A stretch of 64,000 nucleotides of DNA. It comes from Ulva prolifera (lineage: Eukaryota; Chlorophyta; Ulvophyceae; Ulvales; Ulvaceae). Position 1 is the first letter of the stretch. The number at the start of each line of letters is the position of its first letter. Positions 50,118-61,300 of this stretch are shown in pieces. The stretch covers positions 7,879,315 through 7,943,314 of the forward strand of contig CM041199.1 of assembly GCA_023078555.1 (NCBI GenBank), read 5' to 3'. The position numbers and the translations under genes are program-made. The notes beneath the pieces were generated by a model. The model worked only from the letters and a program-made list of their open reading frames with translations. It was not told where the DNA came from and searched no databases.

Positions 50118-52071
50118 CTAGGTGCTGAGTAAACTGCGCCTCCGATATCCAATCAAGATCAACATCACTGTGCCATAGTTTAGAGGCATCTCTGCTAGCT
50201 CCGGCCACTTGGGATGGTTGGTCTTCAATGTCAAGTAGCGCACGACAAGTCTGCGCAGCTGGGACTTCACCTCCTGCATGCATAGCACCAGTACTTACAC
50301 ACGGATCTCACTGCATATATGGTTCATTGTGAAGCAATGTACATACACCTGCATGCGGGTTCACACTTGGATTTAAACGGTTGGGATTAGTCTTGACTAC
50401 TGTAAGACTTCTCTTCAAAATTGATTTGAACTTCTTAATTGACTTTTCGGCACCTTGTCTTTGCCATGCACACCTTCATAATCGCATAGCACCTGCATGG
50501 CCTCATCAACGAAAATGTTCTTAACTGCTGCAATGTATGCCAAGCTTTTTGCAATCATGGTTATTTCTGCCTGCAATGCAACACTGTAAGACTAATGACG
50601 CGAACCTGAACCATCTGTGAGGAGACGTTCGTGCACATATGCACAAGGCATGGCATGCACAACGTATACGATTCAACAAGATACATACAGAATGGAGCTG
50701 ATTGCATTCAACTGACAGTCTGCTCTCAAGGTCTTTCAGCGATCTATGTGCTATGAAGGTCACTGGGCACAACGCTCCAATGACATCATTCAGTCCCACT
50801 GCCTTGAAGCATCGTGCCAGGTGCACGGTCGCAGGCTCCATCAGAAACGGGTACAGCATGAGACGTGTTTTTTGTGCTGCCTGTATCGAACAAGGGCGCT
50901 CAAATGGGGTTCAAAGTGTATCACATGTTATGTACAATCTGGAAGCACAGATGCTACAGCTGTGTGCTGGAGCCACCTCAGAGAGAGCACACCATGACAA
51001 TGCACCGTGGGAATTCCGAAAATATATGGTTGCCACTCAGGTTGATGTTTGCAAAACATTAAATCAGCGCTGCAGTGGCACCTCCTTGGCGCAAGACCAC
51101 CGTGTTGCACTTCCTTTCCCCAGCCTCGGGAGTCATGAAATCCCCGTTGTTCTGTGCACGGGGTGTTATCATCAAGGAACTATGCGCAGCATTAGTCAAG
51201 CTATTTAGTGGGCTGCAGAGCCGTTACCTGTGGAGCACTCATGTCATACGTCGGCAATGCTCAGATATGGGGGTGTGCTGTAATGCAGTGAGGCAATATA
51301 GGAACCACGTAAGACTGCAAGAGAATGGTTACAGTAGACTTGGAGGCACATGAATATGTGTTACCGATGAGTCAAGACTACGGCGGTCAAAACCACAGTG
51401 ACCGCACACAATGCTCGCACGGATTGTGCTCATGCATATGCTAATGCACATGTCTTAACATAACATGAGTTGGGCCCGTGGCCACCACACTCATGTGCGT
51501 ACTTGCATGCCATGCATTGTGTCCCAGGATGGACCTCATTTATGACACGGGGCTGCGGGCATGTACTAGCAATGCATGCCGTGTCAACATACGGTGTTCC
51601 CGGGACCTCCGGCACGTTGGAGACGCTGTAATCTGAATTTACGCCTACATGACCAGCATGAACAAGGCTCGCCATGTCTGGGAAGCTTCTTATTTCTGAA
51701 ATAAGCTGCAGATGCATTGGTCAAGAAGAATTGCTGTCGCAGGCACGTCTCCACACACCTGGATTGCAAAATCTTCGCAGTCAGTGCGAGTGCCCCGACG
51801 GCATATGTGCCAATAGAAGCCAAAGGTGCGTCCTGGTGAGGGCAAAGGCGTGGCAACATCCAACACGCGGATTGCTTCGAGTATACATGATACCATTCGA
51901 TGTATTTCTTGGCCTTTCTGTGCTGGCAAGTTGACAACCAATGTCCACAAGACGGTGCAACCCACTGTAAACGGGATGCTCTCGAGGATCGTGTCCAATG
52001 GAGCTGTGAGTCGGCCCCTGTCGATTAACTCCAGCATGAGCTTCCTTAAGCACTTGTTCCAATGTGACGAA
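50118..52071 (-). CDS. Candidate unknown helical protein, multi-exon
   Basis: Three C-terminal exons (complement) join exactly in phase 0: 50689-50880 (acceptor ATACAG, donor GTATGT; contains HLARCFKAVGLNDVIGALCP), 50493-50570 (acceptor TTGCAG; ITMIAKSLAYIAAVKNIFVD) and 50118-50273 (acceptor ATGCAG; VKSQLRRLVVRYLTLKTNHP, ending TAG). Upstream, 51654-51705 and 51759-~52071 (LTAPLDTILESIPFTVG, LVVNLPAQKGQEIHRMVS) are also splice-bounded and of similar helical character, but the link across 50.9-51.6 kb is missing. The alternating hydrophobic helices resemble armadillo/HEAT-like proteins. I do not recognise the family. Confidence 0.5.
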
Positions 52072-52663
52072 CTCGGGGTTCATGCTGATGGGTTGGCTCC
52101 ACCTGTTTCCTCGCTGAACCCAGCGACCCCCGAGCCCGTCTTCCCAGAGGTTCAAGCTTCCACTAATTTGCGAGTGGATTAAGCTAGACGGTTAGTTTAT
52201 GTCAGAGAGTGGATGTACCTCCACATCCACGCTCTTCACCTGCAAGCTTCTTGCTCCACTCCGGTGTGGGCCGGGGCACGGAACATGCTGTCTTCCCCGG
52301 ACGTCGTCGACTTGCAAAGCTCTGCACACCTGTCGCACATGCTCTTCACACACATGCTCTTCACGTCCATTGTCAACCTGTTCTACCTGGATGCACCTTA
52401 CATGGACAAGCTGTGCGCGGAGCAGTACGTCGCTGAATCCCAAGGCTGTAGGCATTGCAAAAACGTGCTGAGATTGCAAGAGAGCTCCTTTCTTCACATG
52501 CAAGCAACAACACACTTCACTCTTTTGTGATGTCCGGCAGCAACACACATCAGCGGGGGCCACACTACACCAACGAGCGCCAATTGGGCTTCAGCTGCTT
52601 GGCATGCTTAGGAATACGTTTGTACGATTGAACTGGATGCCTGGCGTAAACTCGGCTTTGCAA

Positions 52664-54850
52664 TCAAAAGACTGGGGAGCGGCCGTGCTGGAGGGCATGC
52701 AAATTCACCGCTGCCACAACCGCAGTGGACATGTGTGCGCTCAGAGCATTGGTGTTGACTGACATCTGTGGGTCGGATGCCATAAGCATGTCAGGGGAGA
52801 AATCTTGCTGGACCGGTTGGTCCGTGTTTGCCTGGTCCCAACGGGGGCCCGGGTCGCGATCACCACGACCGCCGCCACGGCCACGGCCGCGACCTCTGCC
52901 GCGCCAAGTTGGAGTGCCACGCTCCGTTGGAGTAGCACCACTCGCAGCGACAGCCGCAGTCACAGCTGCCGAGGCAGCACGCCGGGGCTGCGCTGAATGC
53001 TCGGCTTGCTCACAAGCATGTGGCACAACACGCGAATGGGCTCTAGATCCCCTAAGTTATACTCGTCAGACGTCTTTGTGATGCCCTGCTCAAGCGAGTT
53101 TGGCCACAGTATGGAAAACGCGACCGAGCATGTCGGTGCGATGTGTACCCCCTAATAATGTTATGTAATGTACAGCGCCGGGGTAAGTTTGGCACGCACG
53201 TTGTGCAATCTATACACACGCACATTATCATCTATGTGACGCGTGAACAACTTGTCTGGCTGTTGCATGTGCCGGTCTTGAAGCACAGTGAGGCTTGTCG
53301 ACAACTCCGAATGTTTGTCTTGGAAGTTGGACCGCACTAAACGCAGCAAGGTGTCCGGGGTGCGATTCGCATCGCTGGACGCGCTCAGGCGCACGTGGAA
53401 TTCTACAAGGAACATGGCCAGCAAGCGGACACGTATCCACCTGTCCGAAATCACCCCCGGCAACCGTGCAGCAAACGCGCGAAACTGTACAGAAGTCTCG
53501 TGGGGGCGCGCCAGCCAGTCACCCACGTCCGTGACGCCATGCACAATCTGCAACGACTTGTCCACCAGAGTTTTCCCTCAAAATTCGGCCAAAGCTAGGC
53601 GTTTGGTAGGATTTTTCTCCTCATCCGCGGAGTCGAGCATTGTCATCAGTTCCATAACGGCTGCGTTTGAGGTGATACCAGCAACAAGCAACGAAGCTTT
53701 AGCCTCTACTCGTGTGCCTGTGTTTTCTGCGTGGACGATCGTAGCTGCACCTAGTGCCGGTGGCTTTGATGCCGCGGCAGGCGCCGGAGACGCACATGAG
53801 GTCTGCGAAGGCACAAGCGGCGGCATCACCGCCGACACCGGAAGGTGGTGCGACGGCAAGCCGGACGATGCACGTGGTTACCCACTAGTGAAGTCAAGCA
53901 TATCAATGTCTGTGACCAAAAGGGGCAGGCTGGTGCCGGATGCATATAGTGCGGATGTCGACGAGGACACACCAGTGCTGACGTTGGCCAGTGCCTGAAC
54001 TCGCGCGGACACCGTTGCAAGTACAAAACGGGACTCTGCTTGCGCGGTCGGTTCGGCCGCTGCAGCTCGCGAAAGAGTAGTGATGTTGTTGCGGAGAGCA
54101 CGAATCTCCTCGAGCAATTCATTGTGCAAGTCGCGGTGCCTATCCTCACTCTGCTGAAGGGCAGTCCTGATGCTGGCTTGCTGCTCACTCACACGTAACA
54201 ATGCCAGTATGCGTGGTGGCCTGCGCCAACAGTGTCTGAATGGACTGCGTCAACTCAACGCGTGCAGCTTGTGAGTCCTGCACAATCGCACGCAGGAGCT
54301 CTTGCTGTGACATCTGTTGTAGGGCAGCCACGACAATTAATGGCCGTGTCTGGAGTGAGTGATGTTACACTTAGGACTAGCAGGCTGACTCGCCTGACCC
54401 TTCACCACTATCTGGTTTCAGAGGGTGGTCCTTATAGACTATGAAGTAGTCGCGCTCGGTAGATCTGCCCCAATCACTGAAACCGATAGGCAACTCCGTC
54501 ACCCGATCGAACAAGTCGGGGCGGCTGCTCCGGATGGACTGCTGCCAATCCTCCGAAAGGCGCACGAAGTTGCGAGGTAGCGTGGTCCACGTCGCCCAGT
54601 CAAATATGCCGTCGGCGTTGACACGGGCGAAAGTTCCCGTCGCTGGAGCCGGGTGTTCGTCGCCTAACGTGGCCGGAGACGGCGACAACCCCGCACTTGC
54701 GCGCGCTGGCGCCGTCGTTGAAGGCGGCTGCTGCGGCTGCGTAGAGCGCAAATACCGCTGCGCCAACCGCGAACGCTCCTGCCGCTGAGACTGAGGCTGC
54801 CGACGCTACTGCGGCGACGGCTGAGGACGCTGCGAGCACGGCGGCGGCTC
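52664..54850 (-). pseudogene. Broken coiled-coil / RGG-box ORF cluster, mobile-element-like
   Basis: Reading leftward on the minus strand. A Gln-rich ORF ends TAG at 54377 (contains FDWATWTTLPRNFVRLSEDW). A second ORF starts with ATG at 54313 (MSQQELLRAIVQDSQAARVE). It is a coiled coil, loses frame by one base near 54200, then continues (EDRHRDLHNELLEEIRALRN). It meets in-frame TAA at 53878 and in-frame TGA at 53578, and runs on in the same frame to 53161. A last piece (52664-53026) has an RGG box (RGRGRGRGRGGGRGDRDPG). A coiled coil followed by a basic RGG tail is gag-like in plan, but no protease, reverse transcriptase or zinc knuckle is seen. Decay of a mobile-element ORF is the simplest reading. 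Short introns over the stops are an alternative. Confidence 0.4.
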
Positions 54851-55691
54851 CCGCCGCGAGTGCGGCTGCGCATGCGGCGGCGAACGATGACCAGCGAGCT
54901 CCCGTGATTGCGGTACCGGTCCAGAGCACGTGTAGTTGCCGCGCTTGTGCGATGACCGGGGGAGTACGCCCACGCTGCGGAGGTAGCCTCTGTAGTGGTC
55001 CAGCTGCTGCTCTATGGTGGTGCCCCGCTGATCCCAGAGTCGATACTGCGCGAGCTGGGCGTGAAGGAAACGCTGTGCTTGATCCGGGTGCTGCTGAAGC
55101 AGACGGCTCAGTGCGTTCTCCGCGAGATTCTCGCGTGCTGCACAGCACGCGGCTGTAGGTTAGCGCGGAACGCGACACAACGGGCCGACGCACGCGGTAA
55201 TCAGTAGCTACGGCGAGGCCGCGAGTTAACTGTGTAGCTGCAAACGCTCAACAGCCGGTGGCTGGAGATCGCTAGCACAGACGCTATGATAGAAACACGG
55301 AGAACAGCTCAACACGGCACGGAGCACAGCTCGACGCTAGGCACAATGCAAGGTTAGTTTGTGCGTGTTGTGATGCAAGTGCAATATGCCACCTTGATGC
55401 TCGTGTGCACAGGTGCCGATCTCAGGGTGCCACCGTGACGCTGCTATCACTGGTAATAGGGTTCAATGATGACCCCTATGCGATTACACCTAGATTACGG
55501 TGCGAGTGAGCGTGCGAGCACTGCAGTGCAATTCGGCAAGCACAATGATGCACAACAAGGGCCGTAACAATCACAGATGTTCGCAGTGTTATTGTGTTGA
55601 TGATTTGTGACAAATCGAGGCAGGTGAGGCTCACGGGGCTCGATGCGAGAGCACGTCAAGCGTCGCCCGAACCAGCCGTACACACTGCACT
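54851..55691. other. Spacer upstream of the broken ORF cluster
   Basis: Alanine-rich minus frames here appear to be shadows of GC-rich triplet-like sequence. No gene supported. No terminal repeat flanking the cluster was recognised by eye. Confidence 0.35.
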
Positions 55692-56560
55692 CTAGGACTT
55701 TAGGAACAGGTGAACACGTAATGCAACTGCTAAATCGAGAGATCTATGCAGTGCGTGAAGCGGTTCATAGCAAGGCATTTCTGGCCACATCTTTTTCTGT
55801 TTCTCTGACGCGGCCATCCCCTTCATGCCTGTATACAGCTTACTACGGAGTCCCTGTGAGGTAGTGGAGGGCGCAACCTCATGTACATGTCTGTTTAGTG
55901 TGGTCAGCCCGTCCTTGATAGCTGAAACTTCATCTAATGTGCAGCACCATGGCTCGTTGGCGAGGATCGTCTCGAGCTCACCGGTCTGCTTCTTCTCGTA
56001 TGCCCAAGACAAGACAAACAAAAGTTTTGTGGTCTCACTTTCTTGGCATTGTCGGAGTCCATGCCGTTGGACATCTTCCGGAGGTTTGCTCGGATTGCTT
56101 TATAGACAGCTGGCTTCTTGTCTTTTATGCACTGCTTCTTGACATAGGAAGAGATAATTATCGTCGCCTGCTTCTTCGCTCTCTTTGCAATGTATCCACC
56201 TGGCTTGTAATTTACCTGGCTTTGCCTGCATTCACGAGGACCTGATGTAAACTTGAATGAGTTGCACACTCAAGAAATGCACTCCATTGAGCACAGTGAA
56301 GTTATGCACACTCAGTCAATCCTGGACACCGCACCACAACGCCACTGTCAGTTCGCCAGGCCTTTGGAAGAAGTTTTGCAAGCATGTTTTTTGTGCGTGT
56401 GGAAGGCACTGCCCCAAGGTGAAGGGATGGGGTGTTGACGACATCAGCTACATCCAGATATTCCAAGTGTTGCAAAAACATCTCCAGGGTGTTGTATGGT
56501 GTGAAAATTTCCATGGTAGGTAACATTGATTTCTCTGCCTGCATTTGACCATTGCGAATC
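55692..56560 (-). CDS. Candidate unknown gene with Lys-rich exon
   Basis: Three exons (complement) join in frame: 56312-~56530 (FTPYNTLEMFLQHLEYLDVA, ends phase 2 at GTGTGC), 56039-56225 (acceptor TGCAG; VNYKPGGYIAKRAKKQATII, ends phase 0 at GTGAGA) and 55692-55985 (acceptor AAGCAG; TGELETILANEPWCCTLDEV, ends TAG). The middle exon is basic, with KK pairs. A further 5' exon in 56530-56850 is likely (RDLHWTGPREKLAAA) but its join is ambiguous. The family is not recognised. It sits between the broken ORF cluster and the AT microsatellite. Confidence 0.45.
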
Positions 56561-56915
56561 ACACCATTTGAATACAGCTTGCGATGATATCACAGTTAAC
56601 AACGCGACTTTAGCAGCCGCCTCGAGCAACTTCCTTCCCGGCGTACATACTTCCGATCGGGTCTTTGCCACTTTACTTGATATTGTGCCGGTTCGCTGCG
56701 TGTTTGTTGGGCCAGCGGTCCCGCTTGTAGGTGGCTCTAGTTGAATCGCAGCTGCCAGTTTCTCGCGGGGACCTGTCCAGTGGAGATCACGCTCGTAATT
56801 AACTCTATACAAGACCTTGAATATATGTTTGATATTATCGTCGAGGTGTTTATCAGATCCATATACAAAGTGTAGCTCTCTTGGACAGGCGTGTGCAACC
56901 TTGCGGCTGACATCG

Positions 56916-56917
<2 letters not shown>

Positions 56918-57007
<90 letters not shown>
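56918..57007. repeat. (AT)45 microsatellite with inverted flanks
   Basis: Ninety bases of perfect alternating AT. The left flank ATCGTCAT and right flank ATGACGAT are reverse complements, so the whole block is a long palindrome able to extrude as a cruciform. A second, shorter AT block follows at about 57018-57034. The YIYIYI peptides this yields in several frames are not coding. Confidence 0.95.
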
Positions 57008-57009
<2 letters not shown>

Positions 57010-57034
57010 CGATCGTCATATATATATTATATAT

Positions 57035-58389
57035 AAACAATAATCATATGGTGCCGGCGCTGAGATAAAGGGGGTTGTTCAAGCCGGCGTGCCGGCGTGT
57101 CGGCATAGGCCCTCGTCTGCAAGATACGTGCGTTTGCAGCAAGCACTCGACGCCATTTGGCAGATAGAACATGCTATGATGTATGTGAAACTGTTGTGAT
57201 GCGGTTTGAGGTATTTCACGTGTCCTGGGACTGAAAGCTGTGTCCGACGTCGTCTGTACCTGTTGAGGGGGTGTCGTGCGGCCCCGCGATGCCCGATTCC
57301 GGTGAACTGCATCGTATTGGCTACTCTGATGATGATTTGATTTTTGCGGCATCCAGTGGGTGCGGCTACGCCGTGTCGATCGCGTGTACTGTCGTGACCA
57401 TTCGCACCTGCATGCATTCGATTGGTTGTATCCTGTGCTGCCTGGCCCCACGCCTGCACTGCCATGCCAGTGGCAACAATCTCGGATAGGTTCCAAATAG
57501 TTTAAAACTGCCCTTGATCGCTTGATCTAGACATCTCCGTCTTGTTCAGGCTGTCGTGATGTGTCACGGTCCCATCGACGCATCACAACCGCTCGATGTT
57601 CTTCGGAGCTGTTGTGCATGTAACATAGTCATAGGTATCTGAGTCGCATATATGCTACTGAATGCAGTGATCTGTTCGCAGCTGCGCTCATGCGGGACGA
57701 TTGAGCTACGCCAGATCAGTGGAACTCGCCAGCCATATTCGATACGTCCGCTGGCATGTCATTCTGACATCAATCTGACATGTAGCGTGAGCCTACTGTG
57801 GCTCTTCGTGTAGTGTTGCTCCTGCGGTTGCTTGCACTCAGTGCTGCCGCTCACGCCTGAACTGAAGCACTAGTGGGGTTAACGTATGCCACAGACGCAA
57901 ATTCACAATAGCTGTTGACCGCGTTGGTGGCTAGGGCATGTATAATACCTCAGAGCACGCATGAATCGAGGGGTGTTACAGTGTTGGGTTGCCAGGAGGT
58001 GTTGAGGTACCATTCCGAGGAAGGCGCAAGCCTCAGCCCTCAACGGTCGTCACTGAAGAGCCTTGGCTGAGAGTCCAGTGTTCATCGTGCAGTTTGAGCC
58101 GACTCATCGTAGGTGTTCTGCATACCACGTAAATATTGAGCTGCCATGCCATGACACCGAGGTGCCACATTGGCTTCTCCCTCTACATAAGGCGTGTACC
58201 GGGCAAAGACACCAACAACACCAAGTCATAGCAACAACCGGGCGCCACATTGGCTTCCTGTTCTACCGGACATGTTGGGATCATCACTAGTGTGGCCAAA
58301 CTACATGTCATGAGGCAGTGATCATGCCACCCCCAGCGCTGGCACATCGAGGTGACCAGATGGTTGCATGGGTATTCTTCTGTGTGCAG
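57035..58389. other. Spacer left of the recombinase-like gene
   Basis: A 150-codon minus frame at 57044-57496 is open but without motif. The sequence probably holds the promoter and any 5' exon of the gene that starts at or before 58390. No terminal inverted or direct repeat recognised. Confidence 0.4.
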
Positions 58390-61300
58390 GGCTGATGGAG
58401 GATCGTCCGGGATTTTGGAGCGCCAGACTGGAGCCAACGAAGATGCAGGCGGTGATCATCCCAAGGTCAACCCTGTGACACAGCGGAGGAAGAAAGGGCA
58501 GAGCAGCTCCGAAGCAACACAGAAGCCTAGTAACGCAGCTTCCTCTGCCTTGCCTGAGTGGTTGAGGCCTAGGCATGACGCCATTCAAGTCACTGAGGAG
58601 GACCAAATTCAGGCGGCTGCCTTCTATCAAAAATTGGACAAAAGGGCCAACGGGCCGGCTCCGAAAACGAAGTTCCCTCCACTTTTACATCTCTTGCTAC
58701 GCGTCAATGATGCTGAGGATGCGCGCGGCAAAAACATGGGGGGACAGCTGGTCAATGCAACCGCCAAGGCAGGATCCTCCAAATTTGCAGACAACACGAC
58801 AGACCGAGATGTGGCAGAATCCACGGACCTGGAGCTCATACAGTTTGCCAGTCAAATTCGCATAACAATCAACAAGAAGCAACTTGACGGGCCGCTCCTA
58901 CAACAGTGAGTCCCCTACCATCACGGTGGTTGCCGCAGCTTGTGCCTTTTTTCCTGATGCATGTGTGCCACACTCAGTTGTTGCAGGACCGATGTGGAAC
59001 CTACGCCACTGCGGAAAAGGTTGAAACAAACAATGGCCTATGTAAAGGCTCAAGTTAAGGACAGTAGTTTGAAGCCCTACACTCGCCACATTGACGAGTT
59101 CATGTTCTGGTTGCATTTCAGGCATCCAGAGTGCTTCGTGACAACGCCGGTACGGTCAATGCTTATTGATGACACATGTTTTGCTGCTTGTGTTGTGTGT
59201 GTTCAGCTGCTTGTGGGCTCTTTGTATGACCTGACCACACCAAGGAGGTGAGCGAAGCATAACAATTGAACAAGTTAACCAACGAGCTCTCTACAAGCTT
59301 TGATGTATGGTGTGTGCAGGCCGGTGTTACTGTGCCCATCGTCCACAAGGAATTGGCTGCCGAGTTCCTCGGTGATGTCTACGAAGAACGTCGAATGGCA
59401 ATGCGGCTGTGTTACACCAACAACGTGCTACACGATAGAGTGTTTGCGGCCCAAACGCGATTGGGTCCAACAGGACCAGCAGTGAATGGGATTGCCAAAA
59501 TGGCAAGGCTACACATTACTATCGCGCAGCAAAGGGTTGTCGAGACACTGTTCAGCGATTGCAAGGAGGATTGTCCATTGATGCATTTCAACAGTTCGCT
59601 CAGGCCTGTCGTACGTTCTTATTTATGCATTGATGCGCGCTTTGATCAATGCATCTCACGGTTGGCAAGTCTACATTGGTGTCCACATCTTTTTGTCCCG
59701 CATGCTTCGGTGTCCGGGGTGCTGTTTATTACTCTATATTGACATCACCATGGTGTCACAGACATGCGTACAACGGATCATTCAACAGCAGCGATCGTTG
59801 TGGGAGTTGTTCAAGCCGCATGAGGCAAGTCACATCTCTGTTGGAAACAGCAGAGCACAGAGGAAGAAAATTGAGGTGGTCGTCGTTGTGGAGCCATTCC
59901 TGAAACGAGATCAGTACAGTTGTGACGGTGCGAATCTTCAAAACCACGATTACATCGAAGCTGCAATGTCAGTACCCCCAAGCACAACCCTCTAGTCCAT
60001 ATCAGAGATGGCTCTGATTGCCCCGGATTGCAGGCGCCGCGGGCTATTCTTTTTTGGCCGGCATTGTACATCAGAAATTTCTGCAAGGAGCTCTTGACGA
60101 CATCAGTCAGGTCATCGAAGTGAACAGTGCGCGGGCAACCATTTTGCTTTGCTACTGGCGGTTGTGTGCGGCGCAACATCGCATCTGGGCAGGTGCGATC
60201 TCTTCTGTTGAATCATGCTGATTGGATAGAAACCTCTGATGAATTTCTCGCTTTCGGATTGTGTGTATCATGTTGCGACGGCATGCAGACACAACTGTGC
60301 CATGTCTACAAGGGGTACAGCCACGCGAGACCGCTGCGTGGGCATTGCTCGCTCTGCAGTTGCGTGGTATGGTGGCCTTGCCTGATGTCACTGCTGCCAT
60401 GATTGCCGATGATACGATTCTTCAAGAGGTCATCGGTGAAGCGTTTCGGGATTCTTCGTGCATTGAGGCAGCGGTGCTTGGCGCCGGGGTTGCAACCCAT
60501 GAGACGGACGACGGCTCCGAGGGGGCCCGGGCAAATGCGGGTGACAAACTGTCAGGCGCAAGTTTCCCTGCTTTCGTTGCTGCCGTTGCTGATCGGCAGG
60601 AGCTCATTGCTCTTGTCACCACGGCAGTGGCTGATGGTGACGCGGCTGAACATCAGAGCATTCGCACCAAGCTTGATCAACTTGATGAGGATGCCCGAAG
60701 TTTACGTGCGTTGTCCCTGTCGTGTGTGTGGGCCGTTCCATGGCGGGCCTCTCCACAACACCACAAGCTGACCTTGTTGTTGTGCAGTGCATTGTGGGGG
60801 TATGAGCGATGCCGACAAACTTGCAATGGACACTAAGGATGCGGCTACAAATCGAATGTACCACATGATGCACGAAGACCTCCTCACGTATCGGGGCCGT
60901 CCTGGGGTGTGCAAGGCCTTGATGAACGATGAGCTTGGAGGCACCAAAGGAGTCCAGCTGAAGAAACTGATCAGCAAATCAGAGAAGATGGTGGTGCGGA
61001 TCCTGTACGCAGACGACACTGATGTCCTTGTATGCGAGCCTTGGCATGATGCCCAGTATATGTTGCAGCTGGGCGACATTTCATTCCTGGAGCATGTTCA
61101 GTCTGCGATCGCAGCCCTCTTTGACAAAATGTGGAGGCCGTTAGCGGGACGAGAGCGTGAGATGATGGGCCACATGTTTTCCGAGCTGCTAGGCGCAAAC
61201 ACAGCGTGGCAAGCTCAGGTTGCTGTGTGCAAACAGATGATCAGCGATGAGAAGTGCGAACATGCCGCTGGCATTCTCGGCACCATGTCTTGATTCCAAA

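Noticed and set aside
51782..51830. A 34-nt intron in the unknown gene at 50-52 kb
   Set aside because: The splice looks possible, but the downstream exon joins only to the unspliced frame (phase 0), so the short intron is not needed.
54600..55193. 197-codon alanine-rich minus frame
   Set aside because: Long poly-Ala-like composition comes from GC-rich triplets; another frame over the same DNA has a more protein-like sequence that continues downstream.
56444..57068. Open frames with long YIYIYI runs
   Set aside because: These are translations of the AT microsatellite, present on both strands, and not coding.
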